Assembly: GCA_946965045.2 (NCBI GenBank)
Contig: OX337233.1
Location: 62,001-126,000 of the forward strand
From: Epithemia pelagica
Taxonomy: Eukaryota > Bacillariophyta > Bacillariophyceae > Surirellales > Surirellaceae
Reading direction: 5' to 3'
DNA: 64,000 nt
The notes below the pieces were generated by a model, which saw only the letters and a program-made list of their open reading frames with translations, was not told the DNA's origin and did no database searches. This document shows, in pieces, positions 1-9,436 of the stretch (positions are counted from its first letter, which is position 1; every line of letters starts with the position of its first letter). Made by a program: the position numbers and the translations under genes.

Positions 1-1418
1 CCGATTCCCGAGAAGTGATCCACGAAAACAGTTGCAACGCGATATCGTTCTCGCGTCGGAGTACCGCGCATGTGTGCGATATAGCCAGGCGTATTCGAGA
101 TGAGCTGGTCCACTGACACGCATTGACCGGGGCGCGTCATTGTATCTAAAGTTCCATGCGATCCCTTGACTCGCCATGGTTTCTTCGTCGCTTTGCCGTA
201 CAGGCATGCGGTGCATGCTGGAACTGCACACGATCCCAGTCGCCTTGGTAATGCTCCTTGGTGTGCCATGGTTTGGATCTTTGCCATTGATAAATGTCCG
301 AGTCGATGGTGAATGCGAAGGAGTTCAGCTGTTGGACTTTCATGCGGCACTTCTTCTTCGTTTGGTATCACATGCACCACTTTTTCCGTATCGAATAAAA
401 AATCTGTCGTCAATGGCGTGTCTCGATGCGGAAAGTATTGCTCGTTGTGTTCGTCATCCATGTCCGTCCGGTCCTCGAGACTCCCTTCGTCGTCACTTGT
501 TCTTGGTACGTTGTCTTCCTGTGTGGCGTCGTCATCGTCTTCGATCACATTTGCCTCACTAACAATCGGTGGATTGTTGTCATCTTCACAGATTTTACAA
601 CAAAAGCTTTGGTAGTGGGTCATTCCGGTGGCCGTGGAGAACTCTCCCACATTGGTGCCTCGCCGATTCAACGGAATCGTTCGTTTGCTCGTTCCTTGGT
701 TCCATTCCAAGGTAATTGTGTTGTCAGTGGTGATGCATCGGGTGCCATGCGGCTTCGGTCGGTGATCTCGTGCCACTTGTGCCCAGTGTTGCGGGGAAAG
801 GAGTCGATGTGACGTGGATGGAATGTAGAAGGACCCGGGGAGCACAATGCGGTATACTTGCCCATCGTCGTCTTCAATGTCCCATTTGATCGTCGTGGAG
901 TACACCTCGGTCTTGTATAATCCAGCAATTCCCTTTATTTTGCGTTGAATTGGTGTTGGAGATGTCAGGCAATCGGTGATATCGTGGGTGATTGATGCTG
1001 TGGCACAGTTGTCGATGAAGAGAGGTTTGCTGTCCGAGTCAAATCGGACCGAATGCGCCTTGACCAGTTTGCTTGCCACCGGAGCTGCGAGTATCGTGGT
1101 CATGCACAGTCCTTTCATGAGGCTCGAGTTCCACTGTTTTCGTCGTCTCCTGGTTGCTGGCGATCTTGGCCTTGGTCTATATCTGGGTGGTGGAATGGCT
1201 GCATCAAGTATTGCCAGGCTGTTGGCCATCATGGTCGCTATCGTGGTCCATAAATAGTCGATCCATCTTGCATTCGTGGCTGGAGCAGTAGTAGTTGGAG
1301 CTTCATCATCATAACCTACTAGGACATACAAGTAAAGAGTTGTAGTCGCTAGTAAGATATAGATGAGCTGTTCGAAAGTCTTGGTGAACAGCCCGAGGAG
1401 TGACCTCGGGTCTGGTTG
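1..1418 (-). CDS. pol: Copia A pol, N-terminal part (protease, GAG-pre-integrase, start of integrase), partial
   Basis: The frame directly after the gag TGA stays open to base 1, in the same frame as gag, with no further stop codon. In order it contains a hydrophobic or low-complexity linker, a protease-like segment with the motif FIDNCATASIT near 1010, a conserved stretch ending TRCITT with a NRRGTNVGEF segment, and a GAG-pre-integrase domain with HHRLGHLSMAKIQ and CAVPACTACLYGKATKKPW at about 160-310. The integrase start, VDQLISNTPGYIAHMRG, is cut by the window edge. Pol of Copia elements is processed into protease, integrase, RT and RNase H. No AUG follows the gag stop early enough to look like a start, so expression is probably as a gag-pol fusion. 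This copy lacks the extra base that shifts frame in the other element. Confidence 0.8.
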
Positions 1419-1421
1419 TCA
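1392..1421 (-). promoter_or_regulatory. Candidate gag-pol stop-codon readthrough cassette, Copia A
   Basis: On the minus strand the gag stop TGA (1421-1419) is followed by CAACCAGA (8 nt). A perfect 7-bp hairpin follows: CCCGAGG, loop TCACT, CCTCGGG (1410-1392). Gag and pol are in the same frame. CAACCA fits the CAR-YYA context known to favour stop readthrough. Structured RNA about 8 nt after the stop is the layout of gammaretroviral readthrough signals. The hairpin and spacing recur in the second Copia element. Function is inferred. Confidence 0.5.
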
Positions 1422-2678
1422 TTCTTCATCCGAGGACTCTTCTTGGGCAGGGAGATCAGCCAAGGCATTTGCCAAACGGAGTGCCGGGGTGGTTCCTTCT
1501 TTTCCAGTATCCGGGTGCGCTGCGTCGTATGCTTTCTTCTTGTCTCCAGTCAATCCGCGTCCGTTGCAAGTGGCTGAGGTATGGTTCTTGTTGAGAGACC
1601 ATTTCTCGTGCCACTTGCACCAATAGTAGGTCTTGCCGTTCACTTCTTTCACTTCTGGACCTCCCTCAGGCGGACCAGTGGTTTGCCAAGCTTCTTTGAG
1701 TCCCTCTTTGTCCTTAGTCTGTTTAGCCTTGCCGGTCTTGTTGTTGCTACCAGTGCTACCTTCATTGCTTTGTGCAGAACGTCCCTTCGCCATGCGTTTC
1801 ACCTGGGCCTCAAGGGCAATAATCTTCTGGTCACGCTCCGATAGGGACTGCCATTTCTTGGCTTCCACTAGTGCCTGGTACTTAAGCCGTGCCCAGTCCA
1901 TGAGTTGCGTGGGAGTTAGGTTCGGCGAATCTCCTTCTTCGTATGCGTTCTTGCGACGCCTAATCATTTCCAGAAAGTTCTCGTCGTTCACCGTTTCATA
2001 TGCCTTGAATAGGTTCGGGAGGAGGTCGAGGGTCCGTTCCCCACGTGCACTTAGGCCCTGCAATGTTTCTTTCACGTACGAGTTGAACTTGATAATGTCT
2101 CCGTTGAAGTCTGCGATATGGATGTGAAGGTCCGACAGACGCTGGCGTAGCACCATTACGGTCGCTTCGGTATCCACATAAGCCAAGGAAATGATGACCT
2201 TGAGGAGCAACGGCCCGACACCCTTGTTATCCACTATGAATTCGTCGCGTCGGAGATTGACTTGTGCCCTCGCTTCTTCGTTTAACGATGCCATGAGACA
2301 CATGTAGGACATGTAGGAGTTCTGTGTGATGCGATTCTGTCCGAGGAAGCTGTCCACGTAGTCGCGCACTTGTCGAAGGGAAACTCGTCCGTAGGCTTGA
2401 GTAAGGAGATGAGTAGGAGCAGCTGGAGGAGCTGGTCCTGCTGCAGGAGGGACCACGATATGTTCCGGAATGGAGAATGTGCTAGTCCAAGATTGCTCGA
2501 CGATGCGATCTTGAAACGAATCGAGGAAAAGCTTGAGTCCCTCCGCATGGAGATCGTAGAGATCTCCGCCCTCAAAAAGTCCTGTCGTCGCTTGCTTGTA
2601 TAACTTCGAGCCTGCCGCGGTCGTAAAGTTGATTACGTTGTTCGCGTTGGCGTTGGCGGGAGAGATTGCAAAAGCCAT
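1419..2678 (-). CDS. gag: Copia A Gag (nucleocapsid-like polyprotein, 419 aa)
   Basis: Intact 419-codon frame starting MAFAISPANANANN and ending EESSDEE. It would form the virus-like particle and bind element RNA. The middle part is helical and matches the Gag of the second Copia element almost position by position. Near the C-terminus is a Cys/His knuckle-like segment, WCKWHEKWSLNKNHTS followed by C, in place of the usual CCHC, and a basic, Lys-rich linker precedes it. The ATG at 2678 was chosen because the same MAFAISPANANANN start appears in the other element. It lies 41 nt inside the LTR edge. Length is typical for a Copia Gag. The gene ends in TGA directly in front of in-frame pol. Confidence 0.85.
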   Translation of the reverse strand: MAFAISPANANANNVINFTTAAGSKLYKQATTGLFEGGDLYDLHAEGLKLFLDSFQDRIVEQSWTSTFSIPEHIVVPPAAGPAPPAAPTHLLTQAYGRVSLRQVRDYVDSFLGQNRITQNSYMSYMCLMASLNEEARAQVNLRRDEFIVDNKGVGPLLLKVIISLAYVDTEATVMVLRQRLSDLHIHIADFNGDIIKFNSYVKETLQGLSARGERTLDLLPNLFKAYETVNDENFLEMIRRRKNAYEEGDSPNLTPTQLMDWARLKYQALVEAKKWQSLSERDQKIIALEAQVKRMAKGRSAQSNEGSTGSNNKTGKAKQTKDKEGLKEAWQTTGPPEGGPEVKEVNGKTYYWCKWHEKWSLNKNHTSATCNGRGLTGDKKKAYDAAHPDTGKEGTTPALRLANALADLPAQEESSDEE

Positions 2679-2719
2679 GGTCGACGATCAGAGATGCTGT
2701 TTACAGCGCAGAGGAAGCG

Positions 2720-3166
2720 TGTTGTTTTTCACTACTGTCGAGTAACGAAAAAGAGCTCTTTTGCAAAATTGTGTGTTTCTAGATTATCGTGTGCAAGCTA
2801 TGAATCGCTCCTGCTCATGCGTTGAGCGTTGACTCGTAGATTGGTGCGTTGATCGACCAAATTGGCGGTCCCAATTGTTTATGGACGACCTTACTGAGAT
2901 TCGTGGCTCCCTAAGTGGCGTCCGCTTACTTAGGAGCCAGTACCGTTATTTCTCTGGCCATGGGAGTCGTTGTTTAGAGCGGCATGAGTGTTACATAGCC
3001 GTCGTCCAAATCCCATGTTGAGCTGCGTCGTTCGTCGTTGTTGATTTGTGATTTGTGAGAGGCGGCGGTTCAATGATGCGTTGGGCGTGTTGTGTCATGG
3101 GAATTCTGTCTCTGTCCCCCATTGTCCCCCACGTGTAGTTATGCCCTTGCGTACAGTATTTGAACA
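2720..3166 (-). repeat. 5' LTR of Copia A (447 bp)
   Basis: Homologous to the 455-bp LTRs of the second Copia element at both ends. It begins TGTTGTTTTT and ends TTTGAACA, giving TG...CA termini. The internal side abuts a conserved leader (GCAGAGGAAGCG on the plus strand, the candidate primer-binding region). The outer edge touches Kelch coding sequence. Confidence 0.85.
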
Positions 3167-3770
3167 TCCTCACGGTGATTTCCGAATGGTGGGAGATTCC
3201 ACACGCGGTTGTGGTGTGTATCGAAGACTTCCACACGTAAATTGCCTCGTCCTCCCACCACCACCAGACAAGATCCCACGGTAACCACTGCACAAGAACT
3301 TCGTCCATTTGAAAGCATCAATTCCGAATGGGTGGTCCAGGTGGGTGAGAAAGAAATGAACGTCGAGCCAGTTTCCTTTTCTGTCTCATCACTGTCACAG
3401 GGTGTTGTCCCGTCCAAATACTCCACCGAGTCAACATAGCCATGTTCATTACGGCCTCCAACGACAAAGATGCGGCAACCAATGACCGCATTGGCACATA
3501 ATAATCGAGGAACAGCCATGGATGGTCCAGCAGTGACAGTGTGGTTGCTGGTATCAATAATATCCACTGACGACAAATAACGATCGTTGTAATAGCCACC
3601 CATTACAACGATGAATCGGTTGTTAACCGCGGCAGCACAACATCCTGATCGTCCCATTGGTAAGCGACATGTCAATGTTGTCCAATGACTATCCTGAGTG
3701 GTGGTGGTTGTTAAGGATGATCGAAGCAAATCATTGGAATCAATTTGTTCGATATGATCAAAACTTGAAC
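3167..3770 (-). pseudogene. KEL1: Kelch-repeat gene fragment, cut by Copia A and 5'-truncated
   Basis: Codes for Kelch blades 3 to 5 of the local family: CCAAAVNNRFIVVMGG, AVIGCRIFVVGG and VTVGSCLVVVGG are readable in one frame. The C-terminal end stops at the Copia LTR at 3166 and the rest must lie left of the window. The 5' end stops at 3770, where sequence switches abruptly to the duplicated block 3771-4376. Blade 1, part of blade 2 and the promoter are missing. The open frame continues upstream into unrelated sequence only by chance. This is a dead copy. Confidence 0.85.
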
Positions 3771-4376
3771 GTGTACGAAGATTATCCTGTGATTTCTCTT
3801 GACTTTGGTCGGACACATGGCAAATCCCGACGTCCTTTTACAGTCCAGGCAAATACGGGGATAATCGTCGCTCCGTCAGAGAATAGAACAAATTCCATTC
3901 CTATAGTCACAGAGATTAGTTTGTGACTCTGATCGAAGTTTGGAGTCCAGCCAAAAGAAGCGACCGCTTCATGTGCATAATCCGTAGGGGCTGGCAAAAC
4001 AAAGGCCACAACGACAGAAACACTCAACACAAAGCAAAGCTCTCGATAATCCATGGCTTTCGTCGTTTCGAGAAATCACGTTCCCTGACGTACGCTGTGT
4101 CACACAATCTCATTTCTACTACACCGATGGTACATGAATATCTCAATAGTTTGCAATGCCATGCAAACACTAGAGCAATAGTTTCAGAACAAAAAGATTA
4201 CACTATATAATGTATCCCCTTTTGCAGGACATCAATGCAATATGTTGCCCATTTCAAGTTTCATCCTTGCCTTTTAGTACATACTGGTCATTGTTCATTC
4301 AGATTTTGATGTCGAGGTGGAGAAGGACGAAATGTCCATTCCTTCCCGAAAAAGATGCCACCCGCTAAGTTGCTGC
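3771..4376. repeat. Segmental duplication copy 1 (partner 30353-30958)
   Basis: 606 bp matching 30353-30958 at a constant offset of 26582, with no indel and roughly ten substitutions seen by eye. It covers the small SP frame, the 3' flank of KEL2 and the last codons of KEL2. Its left edge is sharp at GTGTACGAAG. Beyond 4376 the two sides differ only at the level of Kelch paralogues. Confidence 0.85.
3782..4054 (-). CDS. SP family: small secreted-looking protein (90 aa), copy 1
   Basis: 90-codon frame beginning MDYRELCFVLSVSVVVAF, a short N-terminal segment then a hydrophobic run ending LPAP, which reads like a signal peptide or membrane anchor. It is almost identical to the frame at 30364-30636. 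More distant relatives of the N-terminus occur at about 9890 (MHYAEFCLVLSFIVVV), 14800, 32500 (MDYAEFCAVLSAIFVV) and 41380 (MDSVEFCSVLSAIVV), each followed by an early stop in my reading. That spread suggests the minus-strand frame was once coding. Opposite it, on the plus strand, runs a G-family fragment (YEDYPVISLDFGRTHGKSRR), so one of the two frames may be a shadow. Function unknown. Confidence 0.3.
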   Translation of the reverse strand: MDYRELCFVLSVSVVVAFVLPAPTDYAHEAVASFGWTPNFDQSHKLISVTIGMEFVLFSDGATIIPVFAWTVKGRRDLPCVRPKSREITG

Positions 4377-5425
4377 TCACAGAGGCGGTAAAAACACCAC
4401 GAATTCCTATCCATTAGTGGTAATGTTGCACAGGAGGGATTGTGCCATCCACCAATCACGGCAACTTGATTGGCAACAGTCACTAGACTGCAGCCATCGC
4501 GATCATTTCTCAAGAGCGGGAGATTCCACACGCGGTTGCGGTGCGTATCCAATACTTCCACAGTTGGAGTGTCTCCTCCCGCCACCAGACAAGATCCCAC
4601 GGCAACCGCTGCACAAGAACTTTGTGCATTGGAAAGCCTTAGCTCTGAATGACTGGTCCAGGTGGGTGAGAAGGAAATGACCGTAGACAAAGTGTCATCT
4701 TTTCTCTCCTCAGTGTCGCGAGACTTCGCAAATTTCAAGTACTCCACCGAGTCAAGATTGCGATAATCGTTATTACCTCCAACGACAAAGATGCGGTGGC
4801 CAATGACCGCACTGGCACAACATCGTCGTGGAACAGTCATGGATGGTCCATCAGTGACAATGTGACTGTTGGTATCAATAATTTCCACCGACGACAAATA
4901 ATTTCCGCAATAGCCACCCATTACGACGATGTATCGGTTGTGAACCACAACAGCACAACATCCCCATCGTTCCGTTGATAATCGACATGTTAATGTCGTC
5001 CAGTTAGTCGCATGTGTGTTGCTTGATATCGAAGATGATTGTAGCACATCATTGACATCGATTCGTTCAATAGAATCCAATGGCCCTTGATTGTATCCTC
5101 CCATCACATAGACGGCTCCGTTGCACACAACAGCGGCATGTCCATAACGTTTCTTGTTCATGGGTGGTCCTTCTCGCCACTGCTTGTTTGATTCTGCCAG
5201 ATTCAATAGCTGAACGGAATTGACAACGCCTTGAAATGTTCGATATCCTCCCAACACGACAACGGTTTGTTCCTGGTTGTTATCGGTATGATTTAATACG
5301 ACCGAAGTATGACGATAACGCCATCCACCCTCAAGAGGCGGCCAGTCCTCGAAATTCCATTCAGGTGTCTCGTCTAACAGGACAAGGCCCGTATGCCATG
5401 CTTGCTTTTGCAGTGTCGTTGTCAT
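4295..5425 (-). CDS. KEL2: Kelch-repeat beta-propeller protein (376 aa)
   Basis: Intact. The ATG at 5425 is chosen over an upstream in-frame GTG because MTTTLQKQAW is shared with KEL6. Six Kelch blades follow, each with a GG pair: QTVVVLGGY, AVYVMGGY, RYIVVMGGY, RIFVVGGN, CLVAGGD, VAVIGGW. Such proteins form a beta-propeller used for protein binding. No BTB, F-box or transmembrane segment and no signal peptide is seen, so a cytosolic or nuclear adaptor is inferred. The C-terminus (EGMDISSFSTSTSKSE) is shorter than in the paralogues and lacks their KRAR tail. That end lies inside the duplicated block 3771-4376 and is shared with KEL9. The upstream region is type P1. Confidence 0.87.
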   Translation of the reverse strand: MTTTLQKQAWHTGLVLLDETPEWNFEDWPPLEGGWRYRHTSVVLNHTDNNQEQTVVVLGGYRTFQGVVNSVQLLNLAESNKQWREGPPMNKKRYGHAAVVCNGAVYVMGGYNQGPLDSIERIDVNDVLQSSSISSNTHATNWTTLTCRLSTERWGCCAVVVHNRYIVVMGGYCGNYLSSVEIIDTNSHIVTDGPSMTVPRRCCASAVIGHRIFVVGGNNDYRNLDSVEYLKFAKSRDTEERKDDTLSTVISFSPTWTSHSELRLSNAQSSCAAVAVGSCLVAGGDTPTVEVLDTHRNRVWNLPLLRNDRDGCSLVTVANQVAVIGGWHNPSCATLPLMDRNSWCFYRLCEQQLSGWHLFREGMDISSFSTSTSKSE

Positions 5426-5905
5426 GGTCACGGCGCTTTACAGGAATGGCAGCTTCGTAATTGAGCAACGCGTGGAAGCTTTCGCAGCGAGCCTTATTTT
5501 TTGCGGGGGGTGCGGCAGGAATAAAGCTATTCCTGTCCTGCGTAGGATGGTTGAGGGCAGTCTATCGCACATAGATTACATGACAAGCCCCCAAAAGTAT
5601 CTTTTGCTGTATTAAGATACGACGACGAGGGAGAGAGAGCGACATCCCAATCTGTGATGAAGAGGTCATCGTTTGACGAAGAGGTTCACAGATTGGTAAT
5701 CCAACATACAAAATCCACAGATCCACAATCCCATTTCTGAGTCATCTCGGAACACCATTCTGCCCTTGGTCCTACAGAGTGTTCACAACGACAACAACAA
5801 CAACAGAGAGCGTGCTCTTCTCTTAATTCAATGATTTGAATGGGCATCAGCCATCGGGTATATAGTGAAGGAACCAAGGCCACAAGCACAACTACACAAC
5901 AACAT
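5426..5905 (-). promoter_or_regulatory. P1-type Kelch upstream region of KEL2
   Basis: Sequence upstream of the KEL2 ATG recurs, in the same order, upstream of KEL6 (20425-20880), KEL7 (23489-23624 plus 24357-24640) and at the Kelch deletion scar (41521-41950). Shared blocks include GCAACGCGTGGAAGCTTT, TCCTGCGTA, CATAGATT(A/T)CATGACAAGCCC, AGTATCTTTTGCTGT and CATCCCAATCTGTGATGAAG. Conservation between otherwise diverging flanks points to promoter and 5' UTR sequence. No individual binding site is identified. Confidence 0.5.
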
Positions 5906-5910
5906 GAATA

Positions 5911-8225
5911 TGGACCAGAAGGAACATGTCATTCATCCCATTGTGGCTCGTTCCCTTGTTGCATTAGCTCACAGCAGACGCAATAAGTGCACGAACAAGA
6001 GTATATGTCAGGAGCGAGCTTGAAGAGAAGAACGGTCATCGGCAAGACCTTTGGTTCCATTGGTTGACAAACAACATGCACCCAGGGTATAGCTTTTGTC
6101 CAACAGCTTTTTCCAGCGAGCGACCCCGCATGCTCTCGACGGGGAGTGTCTTGTCTGCTTTTGACACCATGGTGGTCATTCCTGCTGTTGCCATTTTCGA
6201 GCCGCGTACGAGACTCAAGATGACCACCGTGCAACCACTTCTCAACGATCAATGGCAACAATGACCCGTTCTTTGCCAGAGGAAGCCGCCACCATTCATC
6301 AAAAGAAATGTCATGATTACATCCATCAAAATCGCTCATTACCATTACAACACGGACACAACAGGGACAACAAGGTCGATGACGCATCAACCATTCATCA
6401 TAAGACGATCGTCGTCATGACGCACGGGTCGATTTCTCATTTTTTTCTGGGGCCTAATGAACAAAATTGGCAGTCAAATTGCAGGAACTTTTTTGGCCCT
6501 TCTGGCAGGTTCCTCTGAAGGCGTGCATCGTCCTTTTGTCTTCGTCGACTAGCAAGTGAACCGAATTTGAGCTCTGGGACGTCTCCTGTTCTTCTGTGAA
6601 TGGAGCTCGAGTCTTTTGATGAAAGCCTTGTTTGTCAAAAAGGCATGGATCGGATGCCAACGTTGGGGATCCGACGAATGTGAATTGGAGGCGTTGTCTC
6701 GACACCAATGTGTGGCTGTTCCCCGTCCGTGTTACATGTGACGGCTCCACAACAAGATCCCCTTCTCGTGGCTTCTTGAGATGACGACAACAAGAAATCC
6801 TCCACCAGCATCGACCAGTTGCTGTGGCACCATTATCAATCATCACAACAGGACCCGGAAGATGTCTTGTCACAACAACCAAACGATAGTCCAGAGGTGA
6901 TGATCCGTGCTCCACTCGTACAAGACTCGGTTTCCCTACTTCCACGCTACATGACACAATCCTCTGTACTTCCATGCACAAGTCGACCTTATGTCAATTT
7001 CTAGCAAGAACCATAAGAGAAGCGGACAACAAGTTGCGCATTGTCGTGCTTATTCTCTTCCTGCTTCTCTCATCATCGGATCCGCCCGTTTGTCCTGGTG
7101 TCGGATTTATCGAACACGACTATGAACCAAGACGAAACAAGGAGCGCGACCAGATGTCGAAACTCATGGTTCGTGGCGGAAAGCAACAAGGACCCTGCAG
7201 TCACTCGATTGCACTACGATGATAACGAGGACTATACTCAACAACAACACCATAAACTGAACCACCTTAGCCCACACAAACAACAACAACAAAATCCGCC
7301 CTGCTCTTTTATCGAGAAGCGCGACAAGAAAGGAAACATGATTCCTGATCTCCCAACAGCACCACCCAAAAAACTACGACAGCAGCAACGATCGTCGCAT
7401 GCACAACTGGCATCCCGTTTTGTCCTCTTTCTCACAAGTTCCAATAGTACCGAATGAATAGTTTCGATCGATGTAACAGCAATTGGTGGACCAAATGATG
7501 ACTACGACGACCAACAGCACGATGGGGATTCCTTCTCTGTCTAATGCGATAACCACTGTGGTTCCATCCTTGTTTCCCACAAGAGTCGTTGTTCACACCT
7601 GGAGAGTCGCAACCTGAGAAAGACGCACCGAATCAGAAGTAGAACAGCAAGAACATTATCCAGGTTCATATAAAGACGAGGACCATGCCGATGCAACAAG
7701 GAATACACATGCTTCTTTGCTCAATCCAGACATGAAGTCCACCAATACCGTAACCAATTACTGCGGAGACTGGATGGTAACAGCATCCCATGCCAAGAAA
7801 TGACAGGAAGGAACACCCGTGACAATCACCGCAACCACCATGTCACGAAACAGGTATGGAACTGGCCTGTCACGACCAGGAAAACTACTCTGCACTATTC
7901 AATTGTAATGAACACAAAATGGCGAGGACAAACCGGATTGCCCTTGTCTACGAGATCGATGCGAAACTCTCCCTTCCTGGAATGTACCATAGTCGGATTT
8001 CGGTCTTTTTGCCATGTAGCTACCGATCCATGGAGAATGACTGTGTCCTGTAACAAGTGCCATGATGCCACCACAAAGCCCTAGATTCTTGTCTTACGGT
8101 CGCACAACAACGGTGGTGGCATTATACCACTTATAGAAACACAAAAATTCGGTCGTTACTTCCACGCCTTTGACAATAAACAAGCACCTCCAATCTTGCA
8201 ACATATTCTTTTTACTTTTGAATAG
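5911..8225 (+). pseudogene. F family copy 1: decayed plus-strand gene of unknown function
   Basis: Fragments of one plus-strand gene family, recognised because peptides recur in the same frame elsewhere in the window. The N-terminus MDQKEHVIHPIVARSLV at 5917 matches 24673 and 41969. Middle pieces are ILHQHRPVAVAPLSIIT near 6800 (also near 13110) and FIEKRDKKGNMIPDLP near 7310 (also 12230, 13670, 25610). The C-terminal piece MARTNRIALVYEIDAKLS near 7919 and the end FDNKQAPPILQHILFTFE plus stop at 8223-8225 match 26220-26519. Stops and frameshifts separate the pieces, so this copy is dead. The end lies about 100 bp from KEL3, in convergent orientation. No known domain is recognised. Confidence 0.5.
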
Positions 8226-8326
8226 CCATTAACTAAGTCCTATGAAAACAATTGGACACCAGGGTGTGTATTGGGCCTTGCCCGTTATGGAGCTGATGTC
8301 GAGGTCGAGAAAGGTGAGATATTACC

Positions 8327-9436
8327 TTATTGGATACCAATACCTTCAATAGAATGATACCATCCGTTCGATTGCTGCTCACAGAGTCGTCGAAAACACC
8401 ACGAATTCCTATCCATTAGTGGCAATGTCGCACACGAAGGATTGTGCCCTCCACCAATCACAGCAATTCGATTGGCAGCAGTCACTAGACTGCAGCCCCA
8501 ACGATCTTCTTGCAGTTCAGGGAGATTCCACACACGGTTGCGGTGCGTATCCAAAACTTCCACGGTTGAATTTCTCCATCCTCCCGCCACCACCAGACAA
8601 GATCCCACGGGAACCATTGCACAAGGACTTCGTGCATTGGAAAGCCTCAACTCCGAATGAGTGGTCCAGGTGGGTGAGAAAGAAATGAATGTAGAACCAG
8701 TCTCCTTTTTTGTCTCATCATTGCCACAGGGTGTTGCGAAGTCCAAATACTCCACCGAGGCAAGATTGCCATGCTCATTAGACCCTCCAATGACAAAGAT
8801 GCGGTGACCAATGACCGCACTGGCAAACCATTGTCGTGGAACAATCATGCTTGGTCCGGCAATGACAGTGTGGCTGTTTGTATCTATAATATCCACCGAC
8901 GACAAATAACGATTATTGTAGCCACCAATTACAACGATGTATCGGTTGTGAACCGCGACAGCACAACATCCCACTCGTCCCGTTGATAATCGACATGTCA
9001 ATGTCGTCCAATGGCTCGCACGTGTGCTACTTGTTGTCAAAGATGATTGAAACAAATCATCCAAGTCAATTCGTTCCAGACAATCCAAAGATGTTGTATT
9101 GCGACCTCCCATCACGTAGACGCCACCGTTGCACGCAACAGTGGCATGTCCAGCACGTTTCTTGTTCATGGGTGGCCCTTCTCGCCACTGCTTGTTTGGG
9201 TCTGCCAGATTCAATAGCAGAACGGAATTGACATCGCCTTGGCCTTGTTGATATCCTCCCAACACGACGACCGTCTGCCCCCTGTTGTTGGTCTCGTTTT
9301 CCGTATCGAGATGATCGAGTACGACCGAACTATGACCTGCACGCCATCCACCCACAAGAGGAGGCCAGTCCTCGAAATTCCATTCAGGTGTCTCGTCTAA
9401 CAGGACAAGGCCCGACTGCCATGCTTGTTCGTTCAC
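8327..9436 (-). pseudogene. KEL3: Kelch-repeat gene lacking its start codon and promoter
   Basis: The frame is open for about 370 codons and all six Kelch blades are present, from GGWRAGHSSVVLDH to VAVIGGGHNPSCATLP. However, homology to the other Kelch genes stops at 9436, inside the N-terminal TLNEQAW motif. The four or so codons with the ATG are missing and the upstream sequence is a plus-strand G-family fragment. The frame would need a GTG start; the next in-frame ATG lies within blade 1-2 and would lose blade 1. I therefore call it a 5'-truncated, probably silent copy. The central and C-terminal part is nearly identical to KEL4, which suggests recent duplication or gene conversion. Confidence 0.75.

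Larger units (their letters stand above)
1..3166 (-). mobile_element. Copia-type LTR retrotransposon A (5' part; runs off left edge)
   Basis: Minus-strand LTR retrotransposon. In its own 5'-to-3' order it shows the 5' LTR (3166-2720), a 41-nt leader, gag (2678-1419) and the start of pol (1418-1). Pol order is protease, GAG-pre-integrase, then integrase, which makes it Copia rather than Gypsy. The remainder and the 3' LTR lie outside the window, so age and target duplication cannot be read. It belongs to the same family as the complete element at 52987-59209 but is clearly diverged from it. It is inserted in the C-terminal part of Kelch gene KEL1: Kelch coding sequence stops exactly at the LTR edge (3166/3167). 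Confidence 0.88.

Noticed and set aside
146-343. 65-codon minus-strand frame opposite to or beside Copia A pol
   Set aside because: It lies in another frame over the GAG-pre-integrase. The same shadow frame appears at 56266-56460 in Copia B.
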